64,000 nt of DNA from Geodermatophilus sp. DSM 44513 (GCF_032460525.1 NZ_CP135963.1:310001-374000); one strand, 5' to 3'. Positions 15,640 to 25,144 are shown, numbered from the stretch's first letter. Numbers and translations: made by a program. Notes: generated by a model from the letters alone, not told the origin.

Positions 15640-17388
15640 GTGGAGCACACGGACCCGACCGGGCACCCCCGTCCGCTGCTGCGCCGGCCCTGGACCTCGC
15701 TCGACGGCCCGTGGGGCTTCGCCGCCGACCCCGACCTCGCCGGCACCGTCGGCGCGGTGTCCTTCGACCGCACCATCGAGGTGCCCTACGCACCGGAGAC
15801 CCCGGCCAGCGGCGTGCACTGGACCGGCCCGCTGCACCGCGCCTGGTACCGCCGCCGGCTGCCCGGCCGGGCCGGTGACCGGCGCACCGTGCTGCACCTG
15901 GGCGCGGTCGACCGGGTCTGCGACGTGTGGGTCGGCGGCGCGCACGTCGCGCACCACGAGGGCGGGTACACGCCGTTCGCCGTCGACGTGACCGACGCCC
16001 TCGGGGACGACGGCGCCGACCTGGTGGTCCGCGCCGACGACGACCCGCGGGACCTGGCCGCCCCGCGCGGCAAGCAGGACTGGCGCGACGAGCCGCACGC
16101 CATCTGGTACCCGCGGACCACCGGCATCTGGCGCACGGCCTGGCTGGAGCAGGTGGCCGCGCGGCGGATCGCCGACGTGCAGTGGCGCGGCGACCCGCAC
16201 ACGCTGAGGGTCGACGTCCGGGTCGAGCTGGCCGTGCCGGTCTCCGGGGCCCGGCTGCACCTGCGGCTGCGGGCCGGGGACCGGCTGCTGGTCGACGACG
16301 TGGTGCGGGTGGACGGCGCCGTGGTCGAGCGGACCGTGCAGGTGGGCGACGGCGGCGTCGACGACCGGGAGGGGCTGCTGTGGCACCCGGGTCCGGACCC
16401 GGTGCTGCTGGACGCCGAGCTGGCCCTGGTCGCCGACGACGGCGAGGTGCTCGACGAGGTGGCGAGCTACACGGCGCTGCGCTCGGTGGCGGTCGGTGAC
16501 GGGCGGCTGCTGGTCAACGACCGGCCGGTGCCGCTGCGGCTGGTGCTCGACCAGGGCTACTGGCCCGGCACCGGCGCCACCCCGCCGGACGTCGCGGCGC
16601 TGCGGCGGGACCTGGAGCTGACCCGGGCGCTGGGCTTCACCGGGGCCCGCAAGCACCAGAAGACCGAGGACCCGCGCTACCTGGCCCTCGCCGACCGGAT
16701 GGGCCTGCTGGTGTGGGCGGAGATGCCGTCGGCGTACCGGCCTGGCCCCACGGCGAGCGCGCGGCTGCTGCGGGAGTGGACCGAGGTGGTCGTCGCGCAC
16801 CGGGGCCACCCGAGCGTGGTGACCTGGGTGCCGCTCAACGAGTCCTGGGGCGTGCAGGAGGCGGTGGTCGACGGCCGGCAGCGCGGGCTGGTGCGGGCGA
16901 TGGCCGCCACCGCCGACGCCCTGGACGGCACCCGGCCGGTCTCGGCCAACGACGGCTGGGAGACCCTCGGCGGCGACGTCCTCGGCGTGCACGACTACGA
17001 GCAGGACCCGGCGGTGCTCGGCGCGCGCTACGCCTCCGCCGAGAGCCTCGAGCGGGTGGCGCGGGGCCGTCGTCCCGACGGGCGGCTGGCCGACCTGGAC
17101 CGGGCGGGGGTGGCCGGGCGGGCCGTCGTCCTCTCGGAGTTCGGCGGGGTGGCGCTGCGCGGCCCGGCCGACGAGGGCTGGGGCTACGCCGACGCCACGT
17201 CGCCGGAGGACCTGCTGGCCCGCTACCGCGCGCAGTGGGCCGCGGTGCACGACAGCAGCGCGCTGGCCGGCGCCTGCTGGACACAGCTCACCGACACCCA
17301 CCAGGAGGTCAACGGCCTGCTCACCGCGGACCGGGAGCCCAAGGCCGACCTCGACGCGCTGCGCCGGGCCACCCTCGGCGAGGGCTGA
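15640..17388 (+). CDS. Glycoside hydrolase family 2 enzyme
   Basis: This 582-residue protein has the GH2 three-domain plan: sugar-binding jelly-roll (about 1-165, PWTSLDGPWGFA to VADRVCDVWVGG-type strands), immunoglobulin-like domain (about 170-290) and TIM barrel (about 300-582). The acid/base Glu is E401 in LNESWG and the nucleophile is E500 in LSEFGG. No signal peptide is present, so it acts inside the cell, possibly as a beta-galactosidase, beta-glucuronidase or beta-mannosidase. It is shorter than LacZ and nearer to the beta-glucuronidase size. GTG 15640 follows a GGTGGGG tract. It precedes the ABC importer, but 131 bases separate them. Confidence 0.9.
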   Translation: MEHTDPTGHPRPLLRRPWTSLDGPWGFAADPDLAGTVGAVSFDRTIEVPYAPETPASGVHWTGPLHRAWYRRRLPGRAGDRRTVLHLGAVDRVCDVWVGGAHVAHHEGGYTPFAVDVTDALGDDGADLVVRADDDPRDLAAPRGKQDWRDEPHAIWYPRTTGIWRTAWLEQVAARRIADVQWRGDPHTLRVDVRVELAVPVSGARLHLRLRAGDRLLVDDVVRVDGAVVERTVQVGDGGVDDREGLLWHPGPDPVLLDAELALVADDGEVLDEVASYTALRSVAVGDGRLLVNDRPVPLRLVLDQGYWPGTGATPPDVAALRRDLELTRALGFTGARKHQKTEDPRYLALADRMGLLVWAEMPSAYRPGPTASARLLREWTEVVVAHRGHPSVVTWVPLNESWGVQEAVVDGRQRGLVRAMAATADALDGTRPVSANDGWETLGGDVLGVHDYEQDPAVLGARYASAESLERVARGRRPDGRLADLDRAGVAGRAVVLSEFGGVALRGPADEGWGYADATSPEDLLARYRAQWAAVHDSSALAGACWTQLTDTHQEVNGLLTADREPKADLDALRRATLGEG

Positions 17389-17519
17389 GCCGCCCGCCTC
17401 GCTGAGCTGCGCCGACCGGTGATCACGGGCAGGCAACGATCGGCGCCCCGACCTGCGCACCGGGGTGCCCCGGGCCACGCTCAGGGGTGGACGCAACCGC
17501 CGATTGCCCGGAGGTCCCC

Positions 17520-19055
17520 GTGCGCAGCAGCAAGCGAGCCCTACCCCTCGTCGCCGCCGGAGTGCTGGCACTCGGCGCGTGCGGTGGCGGGGGCGAGGCC
17601 GTCGACACCGGGGCCGGCGGGGGCGGGGGAGGCGAGGGCGGCACCCTCGTCGCCGCGGTGGCCGCCCAGCCCGACCAGTTCGACCCGCACGTGACGACGG
17701 CCTACCCGAGCTTCCAGGTGCTGGAGAACGTCTACGACACCCTGGTCGTCCCGAACGCCGAGGACCTCACGATGGAGGCGAGCCTCGCGGAGAGCTGGGA
17801 GACCAGCGAGGACGGCCTGACCTGGACGTTCACCCTCCGCGACGGGGTGACCTTCCACGACGGCAGCGAGTTCGACTCCGCGGACGTCGTCTACTCGTAC
17901 AACCGGATCATCGACGAGGAGCTCTCCAACTCCTTCCGGTTCGCCAACGTCGCCGCGGTGGAGGCGCCCGACCCGCAGACCGTGGTGATCCGGCTGAGCC
18001 AGCCGACGCCGAACCTGCTGGAGCGGATCGGCGCCTTCAAGGGGATGGCGATCCTGCCGGAGAACGCAGCGGAGGACCTCGACCTCACCACCGAGGCCAA
18101 CGGCACCGGCCCCTTCCGGCTGGAGAGCTCCGACGCCAGCAGCACCGTGCTGACCGCCTACGCCGACCACTGGGGTGGCGCGCCGAGCGTCGGCGGCGTC
18201 GAGTTCCGCTACATCACCGAGCCGGCCGCGGCGTTGACCGCGCTGCAGAACGGTGAGGTGCAGTGGACCGACAACGTCCCGCCGCAGCAGATCGAGCCGC
18301 TGGCCGGCGACGACACCGTCGAGCTGCAGACGACGCCCAGCGTGGACTACTGGTACATGTCGATGAACTACGCGCGGCCGCCCTTCGACGACCGGGACGT
18401 GCGGCGGGCGATCTCCTTCGCCATCGACCGCGAGGCGGTGGCCGAGGCGGCCTGGTTCGGCGCGGCGCAGGCCAACCAGACGGCGATCCCCGAGGACAGC
18501 TTCTTCCACTACGACTACGCCCCGTTCCAGCGCGACCCGGAGCAGGCCCGCCAGCTCCTGCAGCAGGCCGGCGTGCAGACGCCGCTGACGATGGGGCTGA
18601 TGGTCACCGACGAGTTCCCGGAGACGGTCACCGCCGCCCAGGTGATCGCCAGCCAGCTCGGTGAGGTCGGCATCGAGGTGCAGATCGAGACGCTGGACTT
18701 CGCCACCTGGCTGGACCGCCAGGGTCAGGGGGACTTCGACGCCTTCTACCTCGGCTGGCTGGGCAACCTCGACCCGGCGGCCTACTACCAGGAGCAGCAC
18801 CAGACCGACGGGCCGAACAACTACCAGGGCTACAGCAACCCACAGGTCGACCAGCTGCTGCAGGCCGGGTCGACCGAGACCGACCAGGCGGCCCGCAAGC
18901 AGATCTACGACCAGGCCGCGCAGCTCATCGTGGACGACGTCTCCTACCTGTACCTCTACAACCCCGACGTCGTGCAGGCGTGGGCGCCCGGCCTGTCGGG
19001 CTACCAGATCCGGGCGGACAAGGCGATCAACTTCGAGACCGTGGAGCTGCCCTGA
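17520..19055 (+). CDS. ABC transporter substrate-binding lipoprotein (family 5, peptide/nickel type)
   Basis: This 511-residue secreted lipoprotein has a basic start (VRSSKR), a hydrophobic core and the lipobox LGAC, so Cys22 should be lipidated and the protein anchored outside the membrane. The mature part is a family-5 (DppA/OppA/NikA) solute-binding protein, shown by LAESWETSEDGLTWTFTLRD, GVTFHDGSEF, DVRRAISFAIDREA and the C-terminal dimension typical of the fold. A Gly-rich linker follows the Cys. GTG 17520 has CCGGAGG upstream. It is the first gene of a five-gene importer operon. The ligand is unknown. Confidence 0.93.
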   Translation: MRSSKRALPLVAAGVLALGACGGGGEAVDTGAGGGGGGEGGTLVAAVAAQPDQFDPHVTTAYPSFQVLENVYDTLVVPNAEDLTMEASLAESWETSEDGLTWTFTLRDGVTFHDGSEFDSADVVYSYNRIIDEELSNSFRFANVAAVEAPDPQTVVIRLSQPTPNLLERIGAFKGMAILPENAAEDLDLTTEANGTGPFRLESSDASSTVLTAYADHWGGAPSVGGVEFRYITEPAAALTALQNGEVQWTDNVPPQQIEPLAGDDTVELQTTPSVDYWYMSMNYARPPFDDRDVRRAISFAIDREAVAEAAWFGAAQANQTAIPEDSFFHYDYAPFQRDPEQARQLLQQAGVQTPLTMGLMVTDEFPETVTAAQVIASQLGEVGIEVQIETLDFATWLDRQGQGDFDAFYLGWLGNLDPAAYYQEQHQTDGPNNYQGYSNPQVDQLLQAGSTETDQAARKQIYDQAAQLIVDDVSYLYLYNPDVVQAWAPGLSGYQIRADKAINFETVELP

Positions 19056-19993
19056 CCGGGTACCTCCTCCGCCGGGTCGGCCAGGCACTCGTCGTCCTGG
19101 CGGGGGTGAGCGTCCTCGTCTTCGCCCTGGTCCAGCTGGTCCCCGGCGACCCGATCCGGCTGGCCCTCGGCACCCGGTTCGACCAGGAGACCTACGACGC
19201 GCTGCTCGCCCGGTCCGGCCTGGACCAGCCCCTGGTGCAGCAGTACCTCAGCTGGGCCGGCCGGGCCCTCACCGGAGACCTGGGCGTCAGCTTCCGCAGC
19301 GGGGAGACGGTGACGTCGCTGATCGCCGAGCGGCTGCCGGCGACCCTGACGCTGGCGCTGGCCTCGATCCTCGTCGCCCTCGTCATCGCCGTCCCGCTGG
19401 GCACCGTCTCCGCGCTGCGGCCCCGGTCCGTCGTCGACCGGATGGCGACCGTGGTCAGCCAGTTCGGCATCTCGGTGCCGGACTTCTGGATGGCGATCGT
19501 GCTCATCCTGGTCTTCGCCGGGACCCTGGGCTGGTTGCCCTCGGGCGGCTACGTGCCGCTGAGCGAGGACCCGGCGGGCTGGCTGCAGCGGCTGGTCCTC
19601 CCGGCGGTGGTGACCGGGACGGTGTCCGGGTCGGTCATCACCCGGTTCGTCCGGTCCAGCGTGCTGGAGGCCCTGGGGGCCGACCACGTCCGGACGGCGC
19701 AGGCCAAGGGGCTGCGCCGGCGGGAGGTGTTCACCTGGCACGTGCTGCGCAACGCGCTGCTGCCGCTGGTCACCGTGACCGGCGTGCAACTGGCCTACCT
19801 GCTCTCCGGCGTGGTCGTCGTGGAGATCGTCTTCGCCTGGCCGGGGCTCGGCCAGCTGGCCCTGCAGTCGGTCCAGGCCCGCGACTACCCGCTGCTCCAG
19901 GGGGCGATCCTGCTGTTCGCCGTGGTCTTCCTGGTCATCAACCTGGTCGTCGACCTGCTCTACACCGCCATCGACCCTCGGATCCGGCGATGA
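19052..19993 (+). CDS. ABC transporter permease, DppB type
   Basis: This 313-residue inner-membrane permease opens LTGYLLRRVGQALVVLAGV, the standard DppB/NikB start, and has about six transmembrane helices. The ATPase-contact EAA loop is EALGADHVRTAQAKGL. It pairs with the next gene to form the channel. The only start that fits the family is CTG 19052, giving a CTGA overlap with the binding-protein stop and GGAG about six bases upstream. In-frame GTG or ATG codons lie only far upstream inside the binding-protein gene. Confidence 0.9.
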   Translation: MTGYLLRRVGQALVVLAGVSVLVFALVQLVPGDPIRLALGTRFDQETYDALLARSGLDQPLVQQYLSWAGRALTGDLGVSFRSGETVTSLIAERLPATLTLALASILVALVIAVPLGTVSALRPRSVVDRMATVVSQFGISVPDFWMAIVLILVFAGTLGWLPSGGYVPLSEDPAGWLQRLVLPAVVTGTVSGSVITRFVRSSVLEALGADHVRTAQAKGLRRREVFTWHVLRNALLPLVTVTGVQLAYLLSGVVVVEIVFAWPGLGQLALQSVQARDYPLLQGAILLFAVVFLVINLVVDLLYTAIDPRIRR

Positions 19994-20015
19994 CACCCGG
20001 CCTGGGCATGCCGCG

Positions 20016-20957
20016 ATGACCGGCGCCCCCCTCCCCGAGCCGGCGCCCTCGCCGACGGCCACCGACGCCGGCGTGCCCTCCACGGCGCGCCCGCCGCGGC
20101 CCCGGTGGCGGGAGACACTCGGCCTGCTGGTCCGCAACCCGACCGCGGCGACCGCGGCGGCGCTCCTGCTGCTCGTCGTCCTCGTCGCGGTCTTCGACGA
20201 AGCCGTCGCCCCGGCCGGCGCCAACGACATCTCGGTCGAGGACCGGCTGCAGCCGCCCAGCCTGCAGCACCCGTTCGGCACCGACGACCTCGGCCGGGAC
20301 ATCCTCAGCCGGGTCGTGCTGGGAGCGAGCGTGTCGCTGCGGGTCGGCTTCCTCGCGGTGGGCATCGCCCTGGTCGTCGGCAGCCTCATCGGGCTGCTGG
20401 CCGGCTTCTACGGCCGCTGGGTGGACGACGTCCTGATGCGGGTCATGGACGTGCTGTTCGCCTTCCCGGCGGTGCTGCTGGCGATCGCGATCCTCGCCGT
20501 CCGCGGCCCCGGGGCCGGCAACACGGCCCTGGCCATCGGCGTCGTCTACGTGCCGATCTTCGCCCGGGTCACCCGGGCCAGCGTGCTCGGCGTCCGGGAG
20601 GAGGTGTACGTGCGCGCCTCCCGGTCGGTGGGGGCCTCGGACTGGCGGCTGCTGACCCGGCACGTGTTGCCCAACGCCGCGCCGCCGATCATCGTGCAGA
20701 CCTCGATCAGCCTGGCCTTCGCCGTCCTGGCCGAGGCGGCGCTGTCCTTCCTCGGGCTGGGCACGCAGCCGCCCGACCCCTCCTGGGGGCTGATGCTGGC
20801 CGAGGGGCGCGGTTTCATCGACCTCGCCTGGTGGCTGGCGTTCTTCCCCGGGATGGCGATCTTCCTGACCGTGCTGTGCTTCAACCTGCTCGGCGACGGG
20901 CTGCGGGACGTGCTCGACCCGCGCCAGCGCACCCTGATGGCCGGGAGCGGGCGGTGA
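20016..20957 (+). CDS. ABC transporter permease, DppC type
   Basis: This 313-residue permease has a 40-residue Pro/Ala-rich cytoplasmic N-terminus, a first helix near residue 50, then the periplasmic loop with [16 protein letters not shown], the DppC/OppC hallmark. The EAA loop reads [18 protein letters not shown]. With the preceding DppB-type gene it forms the heterodimeric channel. It starts at ATG 20016, 23 bases after the previous gene, with only weak ribosome-binding sequence. The next gene overlaps it by four bases. Confidence 0.93.
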   Translation: MTGAPLPEPAPSPTATDAGVPSTARPPRPRWRETLGLLVRNPTAATAAALLLLVVLVAVFDEAVAPAGANDISVEDRLQPPSLQHPFGTDDLGRDILSRVVLGASVSLRVGFLAVGIALVVGSLIGLLAGFYGRWVDDVLMRVMDVLFAFPAVLLAIAILAVRGPGAGNTALAIGVVYVPIFARVTRASVLGVREEVYVRASRSVGASDWRLLTRHVLPNAAPPIIVQTSISLAFAVLAEAALSFLGLGTQPPDPSWGLMLAEGRGFIDLAWWLAFFPGMAIFLTVLCFNLLGDGLRDVLDPRQRTLMAGSGR

Positions 20958-21991
20958 GCGAGCCGTCCCGGGGGAGCCGACCGGTGCGGTCGAGCGCCCC
21001 GCTGCTGGAGGTCGAGGACTTCCGGGTGCGGCTGCGCACGCCGCGCGGCCCGGCCCAGGTCGTCAACGGGCTGAGTTACACCGTCGGGCGGGGAGAGACC
21101 GTCGCCGTCGTCGGCGAGTCCGGCAGCGGCAAGAGCGTCTCGGTCCTGGCCCTGCTCGGGCTGCTCCCTGCCGGGGTGGCCACGGTGACCGGGACCGCGC
21201 GGCTGGACGGCGAGGACCTGCTGACCATGTCGTCCGAGCGGCTGCGCCAGGTGCGCGGCCCCGGCGTCGGGATGGTCTTCCAGGACCCGATGACCTCGCT
21301 CAACCCGGTGCTCACCGTCGGCCGACAACTGGTGGAGGGGATCCGCGCGCACGGCGAGGTGTCCAAGGCCGCCGCCCGGGCGCGGGCGGTGGACCTGCTG
21401 GCCGAGGTGGGGCTGCCCGACCCGGCCGGCGCCGTCGACCGCTTCCCGCACGAACTCTCCGGCGGCATGCGGCAGCGGGTGGTCATCGCGATCGCGCTCG
21501 CCCACGACCCCGCGCTGCTCATCGCCGACGAGGCCACCACCGCCCTCGACGTCACCGTGCAGGCGCAGATCCTCGACCTGGTGGCCGGCCTGCAGAGCGA
21601 GCACGGGACCGGGGTCATCTGGATCACCCACGACCTGGGCGTCGTCGCCGGCATCGCCGACCGGGTGCTGGTCATGTACGGCGGGCGGTGCGTGGAGGAC
21701 GGCACCGTGGACGACGTCCTGGAGCGGCCCGCGCACCCCTACACCCGGGGCCTGCTCGGCGCGCTGCCCGACCTGGCCTCGACCGAGGACGGCGAGCTCG
21801 CCACCGTGCCCGGGGTGCCGCCCGCCCCCACCGACCTGCCGCCGGGCTGCGTCTTCTGGCCGCGCTGCCCGGTCCGCTCGGACCCGCGGTGCCAGACCGA
21901 GCAGCCCCCGCTGCTGCCCGTGTCCGGCCTTTCGCGCGCGGAAGGCCGTTCGGAGCCGGTGCACCGGGCGGCGACCTGGTGCGAGTCGTGA
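20954..21991 (+). CDS. ABC transporter ATP-binding protein, DppD type
   Basis: This 345-residue ATPase has Walker [11 protein letters not shown], the Q-loop in [12 protein letters not shown], signature LSGGMRQR, Walker [13 protein letters not shown] and switch His in WITHDLGVV. The C-terminal oligopeptide-transporter extension contains the GCVFWPRCP Cys motif. The start is GTG 20954, overlapping the permease stop as GTGA, with GGGAG upstream. Near its 3' end an inserted palindromic 20-mer (21929-21948) encodes LSRAEG, and the same 20-mer recurs at 27744-27763. Confidence 0.94.
   Translation: MSEPSRGSRPVRSSAPLLEVEDFRVRLRTPRGPAQVVNGLSYTVGRGETVAVVGESGSGKSVSVLALLGLLPAGVATVTGTARLDGEDLLTMSSERLRQVRGPGVGMVFQDPMTSLNPVLTVGRQLVEGIRAHGEVSKAAARARAVDLLAEVGLPDPAGAVDRFPHELSGGMRQRVVIAIALAHDPALLIADEATTALDVTVQAQILDLVAGLQSEHGTGVIWITHDLGVVAGIADRVLVMYGGRCVEDGTVDDVLERPAHPYTRGLLGALPDLASTEDGELATVPGVPPAPTDLPPGCVFWPRCPVRSDPRCQTEQPPLLPVSGLSRAEGRSEPVHRAATWCES
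21929..21948. repeat. 20-bp palindrome-like repeat inside the DppD 3' end
   Basis: The 20-mer starting CTTTCGCGCGCGG and ending AAGGCCG is found here within the coding sequence and, as its exact reverse complement, at 27744-27763. Together with the flanking GGC it makes a self-complementary CGGCCTT...AAGGCCG hairpin. Confidence 0.6.
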
Positions 21992-23019
21992 GCGACGACG
22001 TGCTGGTCCGCGCGCGCGGCCTGGAGGTGCACTTCCCGGTCCGCTCCGGCGGTGCGCTGCGGCGGACGGCGGGCGTGCTGCGCGCGGTCGACGGCGTGGA
22101 CCTCGACATCCGGCGCGGCGAGACGCTCGGGCTGGTCGGCGAGTTCGGCTGCGGGAAGTCGACGCTGGGCAACGCCCTGCTGCGGCTGGTCGAGCCGACC
22201 GGCGGGACGGTGACCTTCGACGGCACCGACGTCACCGCCCTGGGCCGCCGCGAGCTGCGGGCACTGCGCCGGCGGGCCGGGATGGTCTTCCAGGACCCCT
22301 TCGCCTCGCTCGACCCGCGCCGGACGGTGCGCCAGACGGTGTCCGAGCCGCTGGAGGTGCACGGCCTGCGGTCGGGACGGCGGGAGCGCGCCGGGCGGGT
22401 CGCCGAGCTGCTGGAGCTGGTCGGCCTGGACCCCGCGGTCGCCGACCGCTACCCCCACGAGTTCTCCGGGGGTCAGCGGCAGCGGGTCGGCATCGCCCGG
22501 GCGCTGGCCGGGGAACCGGACTTCCTGGTCTGCGACGAGGCCATCGCGTCGCTCGACGTCAGCGTGCAGGCCCAGGTGCTCAACCTGCTGCGCCGGCTGC
22601 AGCGCCGGCTCGGGCTCACCCTGCTGTTCATCTCGCACGACCTCTCCGCCGTCCGGCACGTCTCGGACCGCATCGCGGTCATGTACCTGGGGCGGATCGT
22701 CGAGGTGGGCCCGGCGTCAGCGGTCGGGTCGGACCCGCAGATGCCCTACACGCAGGCCCTGCTGTCCGCCGTCCCGGTGCCGCACCCGGCCCTGGAGCGC
22801 GCGCGGCAGCGGGTCGTGCTGCGCGGCGACGTGCCCTCGCCGACGGACGTGCCTGATGGCTGCCGCTTCCGCACCCGGTGCCCGTCGGTCTTCGAGCCCT
22901 GCCCGGACGTCGACCCCGCGCTGCAGCCGGCCGGCGCGCCGGGGCAGCTGGCCGCCTGCCACCTGCACGGCGTCGTCGGCCGTCCGGTCGGGCGGGACGG
23001 CGCGGTCGCCGCCGGCTGA
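21988..23019 (+). CDS. ABC transporter ATP-binding protein, DppF type
   Basis: This 343-residue ATPase completes the importer. It has Walker [10 protein letters not shown] (Phe replaces the usual Ser of GESGCGKST), Q-loop [13 protein letters not shown], signature FSGGQRQR, Walker [13 protein letters not shown] and switch His in FISHDLSAV. The C-terminal extension has the CRFRTRCP Cys motif for a possible iron-sulphur cluster, as in other OppD/F-type proteins. It starts at GTG 21988, overlapping the preceding stop as GTGA. The five genes have tight spacing and form one operon. Confidence 0.94.
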   Translation: MSDDVLVRARGLEVHFPVRSGGALRRTAGVLRAVDGVDLDIRRGETLGLVGEFGCGKSTLGNALLRLVEPTGGTVTFDGTDVTALGRRELRALRRRAGMVFQDPFASLDPRRTVRQTVSEPLEVHGLRSGRRERAGRVAELLELVGLDPAVADRYPHEFSGGQRQRVGIARALAGEPDFLVCDEAIASLDVSVQAQVLNLLRRLQRRLGLTLLFISHDLSAVRHVSDRIAVMYLGRIVEVGPASAVGSDPQMPYTQALLSAVPVPHPALERARQRVVLRGDVPSPTDVPDGCRFRTRCPSVFEPCPDVDPALQPAGAPGQLAACHLHGVVGRPVGRDGAVAAG

Positions 23020-23067
23020 GCATCCGGGCCGATACGGGCCGACGGCCCTGTGTGCCAGGCTGGCCCG

Positions 23068-23775
23068 GTGGGCGGGGTCGAGCACAAGCGCGGCGGGCGC
23101 ACGGCGGCCCACGGGTACTACCGCGGGCACAGCGTGCACGCCGCGCCCGGGGTGCACGAGTACGCGGTGGAGCTGGTGCGGGCCGCCCTGCCCGACGGGG
23201 GTCGGGTGCTGGAGGTCGGTGCCGGCTGCGGTGCGCTGGCGCTGCGGATGCGCGACGCCGGCCTGGACGTCGTCCCCACCGACCTGGACCCACCGCACGA
23301 CTGGGTCCACCGGCTGGACCTGGACGCCCCGGAGTGGACCGAGCAGACCCGCGGCCCGTTCGACATGGTCGTGTGCGTCGAGACGCTGGAGCACGTGGAG
23401 AACCCGCGGCAGGTGCTGCGCTCGATCCGCTCGCTGCTGCGCCCTGGCGACCGGCTGCTGGTCAGCACGCCGAACGTCACCCACCCGCACTCGCGGCTGA
23501 AGATGTTCCTGCGCGGCGCGCCGTTCATCTTCGGCCCGCGGCACTACCACGAGCCCGGGCACATCACGATCCTCCCGGACTGGATGCTCACCGAGCACGT
23601 CCGGCTGGCCGGCTTCGGGTCGATCGAGGTCACCCGGGGCGGGGACGTCTTCTACACCGGCGCCACCCGTCTGGCCTACCGCGTCGAGATGGCCGCGCTG
23701 GCGCTGCTCGGGCTGCGACGGCGGACGCAGCGCGGCGAGGGCATCTGCACGTTCGTCACCGCGGTCGCGGTCTGA
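23068..23775 (+). CDS. Class I SAM-dependent methyltransferase
   Basis: This 235-residue cytoplasmic enzyme shows motif I VLEVGAGCGALALRM, the acidic loop PTDLDPP, motif II/III FDMVVCVETLEHVENP and the LRPGDRLLVSTPNVTHP strand. This is the Methyltransf_11/23 layout used by small-molecule methylases such as UbiG-like enzymes. The start is GTG 23068, with CAGGCT six bases upstream as a possible leaderless -10. Its stop lies at the edge of a 16-bp palindrome. Neither substrate nor partner can be inferred from its neighbours. Confidence 0.87.
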   Translation: MGGVEHKRGGRTAAHGYYRGHSVHAAPGVHEYAVELVRAALPDGGRVLEVGAGCGALALRMRDAGLDVVPTDLDPPHDWVHRLDLDAPEWTEQTRGPFDMVVCVETLEHVENPRQVLRSIRSLLRPGDRLLVSTPNVTHPHSRLKMFLRGAPFIFGPRHYHEPGHITILPDWMLTEHVRLAGFGSIEVTRGGDVFYTGATRLAYRVEMAALALLGLRRRTQRGEGICTFVTAVAV

Positions 23776-23789
23776 CACGCCGGCGTGTC
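23774..23789. terminator. 16-bp perfect palindrome after the methyltransferase
   Basis: GACACGCC is followed directly by GGCGTGTC, overlapping the TGA stop of the methyltransferase. It has no loop beyond the central bases and no T-tract. A terminator or stop-associated hairpin is likely. Confidence 0.5.
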
Positions 23790-23962
23790 CGGTGTCCGCC
23801 GGGGTGACCGACCGGTCCACGGGCGCTCCCACGCTCGGACCCGTCGACTTGTGGGTGCCCGCTGGGGCGGGTCGCCGTGGTCGTTGGGACGGATGGCAAC
23901 GATTCGGGCCACGGGACGCCGGGCCACGTCGCGAGCAACCGGGTGTAGCCGGTTCCACCACA

Positions 23963-23968
23963 TAGAGT
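23963..23968 (+). promoter_or_regulatory. Candidate -10 (TAGAGT) upstream of hypothetical gene 24057
   Basis: TAGAGT lies about 88 bases before GTG 24057. The intervening leader contains a hairpin of GCCGCCGG and CCGGCGGC (about 23979-23998) and a strong GGGGGAGGAGG ribosome-binding site. No good -35 is seen. Confidence 0.3.
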
Positions 23969-24056
23969 TCCGTCACCGCCGCCGGTCCGCCGGCGGCACA
24001 CGGGAACCGTCGCCCTTCCCCGGTGGCGGTCCCGTTGTCGGGGGAGGAGGTGGCCG

Positions 24057-24686
24057 GTGATCACCGTGGGCACCCGGTTCGACGAGGTGGTCCTGGGCGG
24101 CGTCGTCCGTCAGGGCTGGTGGCTCGTGGTCGAGGACGAGGACGGACCCGGCCTGGTCGTCGACGGTCCCTTCGGCGACCGCGACGAGGCCGCGTGGGCC
24201 TCCGACGACATCGAGGACGGGCCGGTCGGCGTGCAGGCCGTCTACGGCGTCCGGCGGGCCGACGGGCTGCTGCGCCGCCGCGCGTCCCCGCAGGACCGCT
24301 CCTGGTGGTCCTTCCTGGGCGAGCAGGCCGACCGGCTGCCCGAGGGCTGGGACGCCGACCTGGACGACGACCACCCGTTGCCCGGCCTCGTCCTGGAGGT
24401 GCTCGGGGTGCTGGCCGAGGCGGGCCTGTTCCTCTACGACCCGGCCGGCGCCGAGGGCGAGCTCGGCGGGGTGTGCCTGACCCCGGAGGAGGCCCTGGAC
24501 GGCGTGGTGGTCAGCTGGCGACAGCACGACCGGATGAGCCGGGACCGCGTGCACGGCGCCGCCGCCGACGCGCTGGTGCAGCAGGTGATGAACCGGGCAC
24601 TGACCGAGGTGCTCGCCGGGCGCGGCTTCGCGGTCGACCCGCTCGGCGGGGCCTGCGTCGTCCGGGAGGCCGAGGCGGCCGCGTAG
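24057..24686 (+). CDS. Hypothetical acidic protein
   Basis: I do not recognise this 209-residue soluble protein. It is acidic, lacks signal peptide or membrane helices, and begins with a short beta-rich part (VGTRFDEVVLGGVVRQGWWLVVEDEDG) resembling a small barrel. A central helical region and a C-terminal helix with QQVMNRALTEVLAGRGF follow. The start is GTG 24057 after an unusually strong GGAGGAGG ribosome-binding site. It ends with TAG, showing that UAG acts as an ordinary stop in this genome. The next gene starts 28 bases later from its own promoter. Confidence 0.78.
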   Translation: MITVGTRFDEVVLGGVVRQGWWLVVEDEDGPGLVVDGPFGDRDEAAWASDDIEDGPVGVQAVYGVRRADGLLRRRASPQDRSWWSFLGEQADRLPEGWDADLDDDHPLPGLVLEVLGVLAEAGLFLYDPAGAEGELGGVCLTPEEALDGVVVSWRQHDRMSRDRVHGAAADALVQQVMNRALTEVLAGRGFAVDPLGGACVVREAEAAA

Positions 24687-24701
24687 CCCGCCGCCCCGGG
24701 C

Positions 24702-24707
24702 TAGCGT
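24702..24707 (+). promoter_or_regulatory. -10 element TAGCGT of a leaderless promoter
   Basis: TAGCGT ends seven bases before GTG 24715, with no ribosome-binding site between. The same hexamer and the same spacing occur at 27691-27696 before another GTG. Confidence 0.55.
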
Positions 24708-24714
24708 GGCAGTC

Positions 24715-24951
24715 GTGGTCGCCCCCTTCCGTCCGCCCTGGTTCGGCAACCGGGGCGTGCAGGTGCTGGCGGGTGCCGCGCTCGTGTACAGCCTGGTGCA
24801 GCTGGTGGGGCACCTCGTCGACGCGCAGTGGGGGTCGGCGTTCCTGGACGTCGCCTGGTGCGTGCTGTTCGGCTACGTGCTGGTCGAGTCGCTGCGCTTC
24901 CGCCGGGACCAGGAGGCGCAGCAGGGTGGGCGGCCGGGGCCCGGCGGGTGA
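24715..24951 (+). CDS. Small two-helix membrane protein
   Basis: This 78-residue protein has two predicted membrane helices: VLAGAALVYSLVQLVGHLV and FLDVAWCVLFGYVLVESLRF (given in part), with a short polar tail rich in Gln and Gly. Its function is unknown. I chose GTG 24715 rather than the in-frame GTG at 24706 because the TAGCGT -10 box overlaps the earlier one. It lies between the hypothetical gene and tRNA-Ser. Confidence 0.65.
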   Translation: MVAPFRPPWFGNRGVQVLAGAALVYSLVQLVGHLVDAQWGSAFLDVAWCVLFGYVLVESLRFRRDQEAQQGGRPGPGG

Positions 24952-24965
24952 TCCGTCCCGCGGGA

Positions 24966-24971
24966 TAGCCT
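24966..24971 (+). promoter_or_regulatory. -10 element TAGCCT of the tRNA-Ser promoter
   Basis: TAGCCT lies ten bases before the mature 5' end of the tRNA. Confidence 0.5.
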
Positions 24972-24981
24972 GGCCCCGTCA

Positions 24982-25068
24982 GGAGGGCTCGCCTAGCGGC
25001 CGATGGCGGCGGTCTTGAAAACCGCTATGGGGTCACACCCATCGTGGGTTCGAATCCCACGCCCTCCG
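24982..25068 (+). tRNA. tRNA-Ser(TGA)
   Basis: The 87-base sequence folds as a class II tRNA. The acceptor stem is GGAGGGC pairing with GCCCTCC, followed by discriminator G. The anticodon loop is CTTGAAA with anticodon TGA inside a GCGGT/ACCGC stem. A long variable arm follows, then a T-arm GTGGG-TTCGAAT-CCCAC. CCA is not encoded. An integrase relic pointing toward it lies immediately downstream, so it was probably used as an attachment site. Confidence 0.95.
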
Positions 25069-25144
25069 CGTCTGACCAGCGGTTTGCGTCCCCGGGGAAA
25101 CCCCGGCGAGGGCCGCCCGGCGTCGCCACCCACTCGCGTGCCCG

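Noticed and set aside
17400..17460. A further copy of the palindromic repeat before the ABC importer (GTGATCACGGGC)
   Set aside because: It shares only the GTGATCA start with copies A and B; the remainder does not align.
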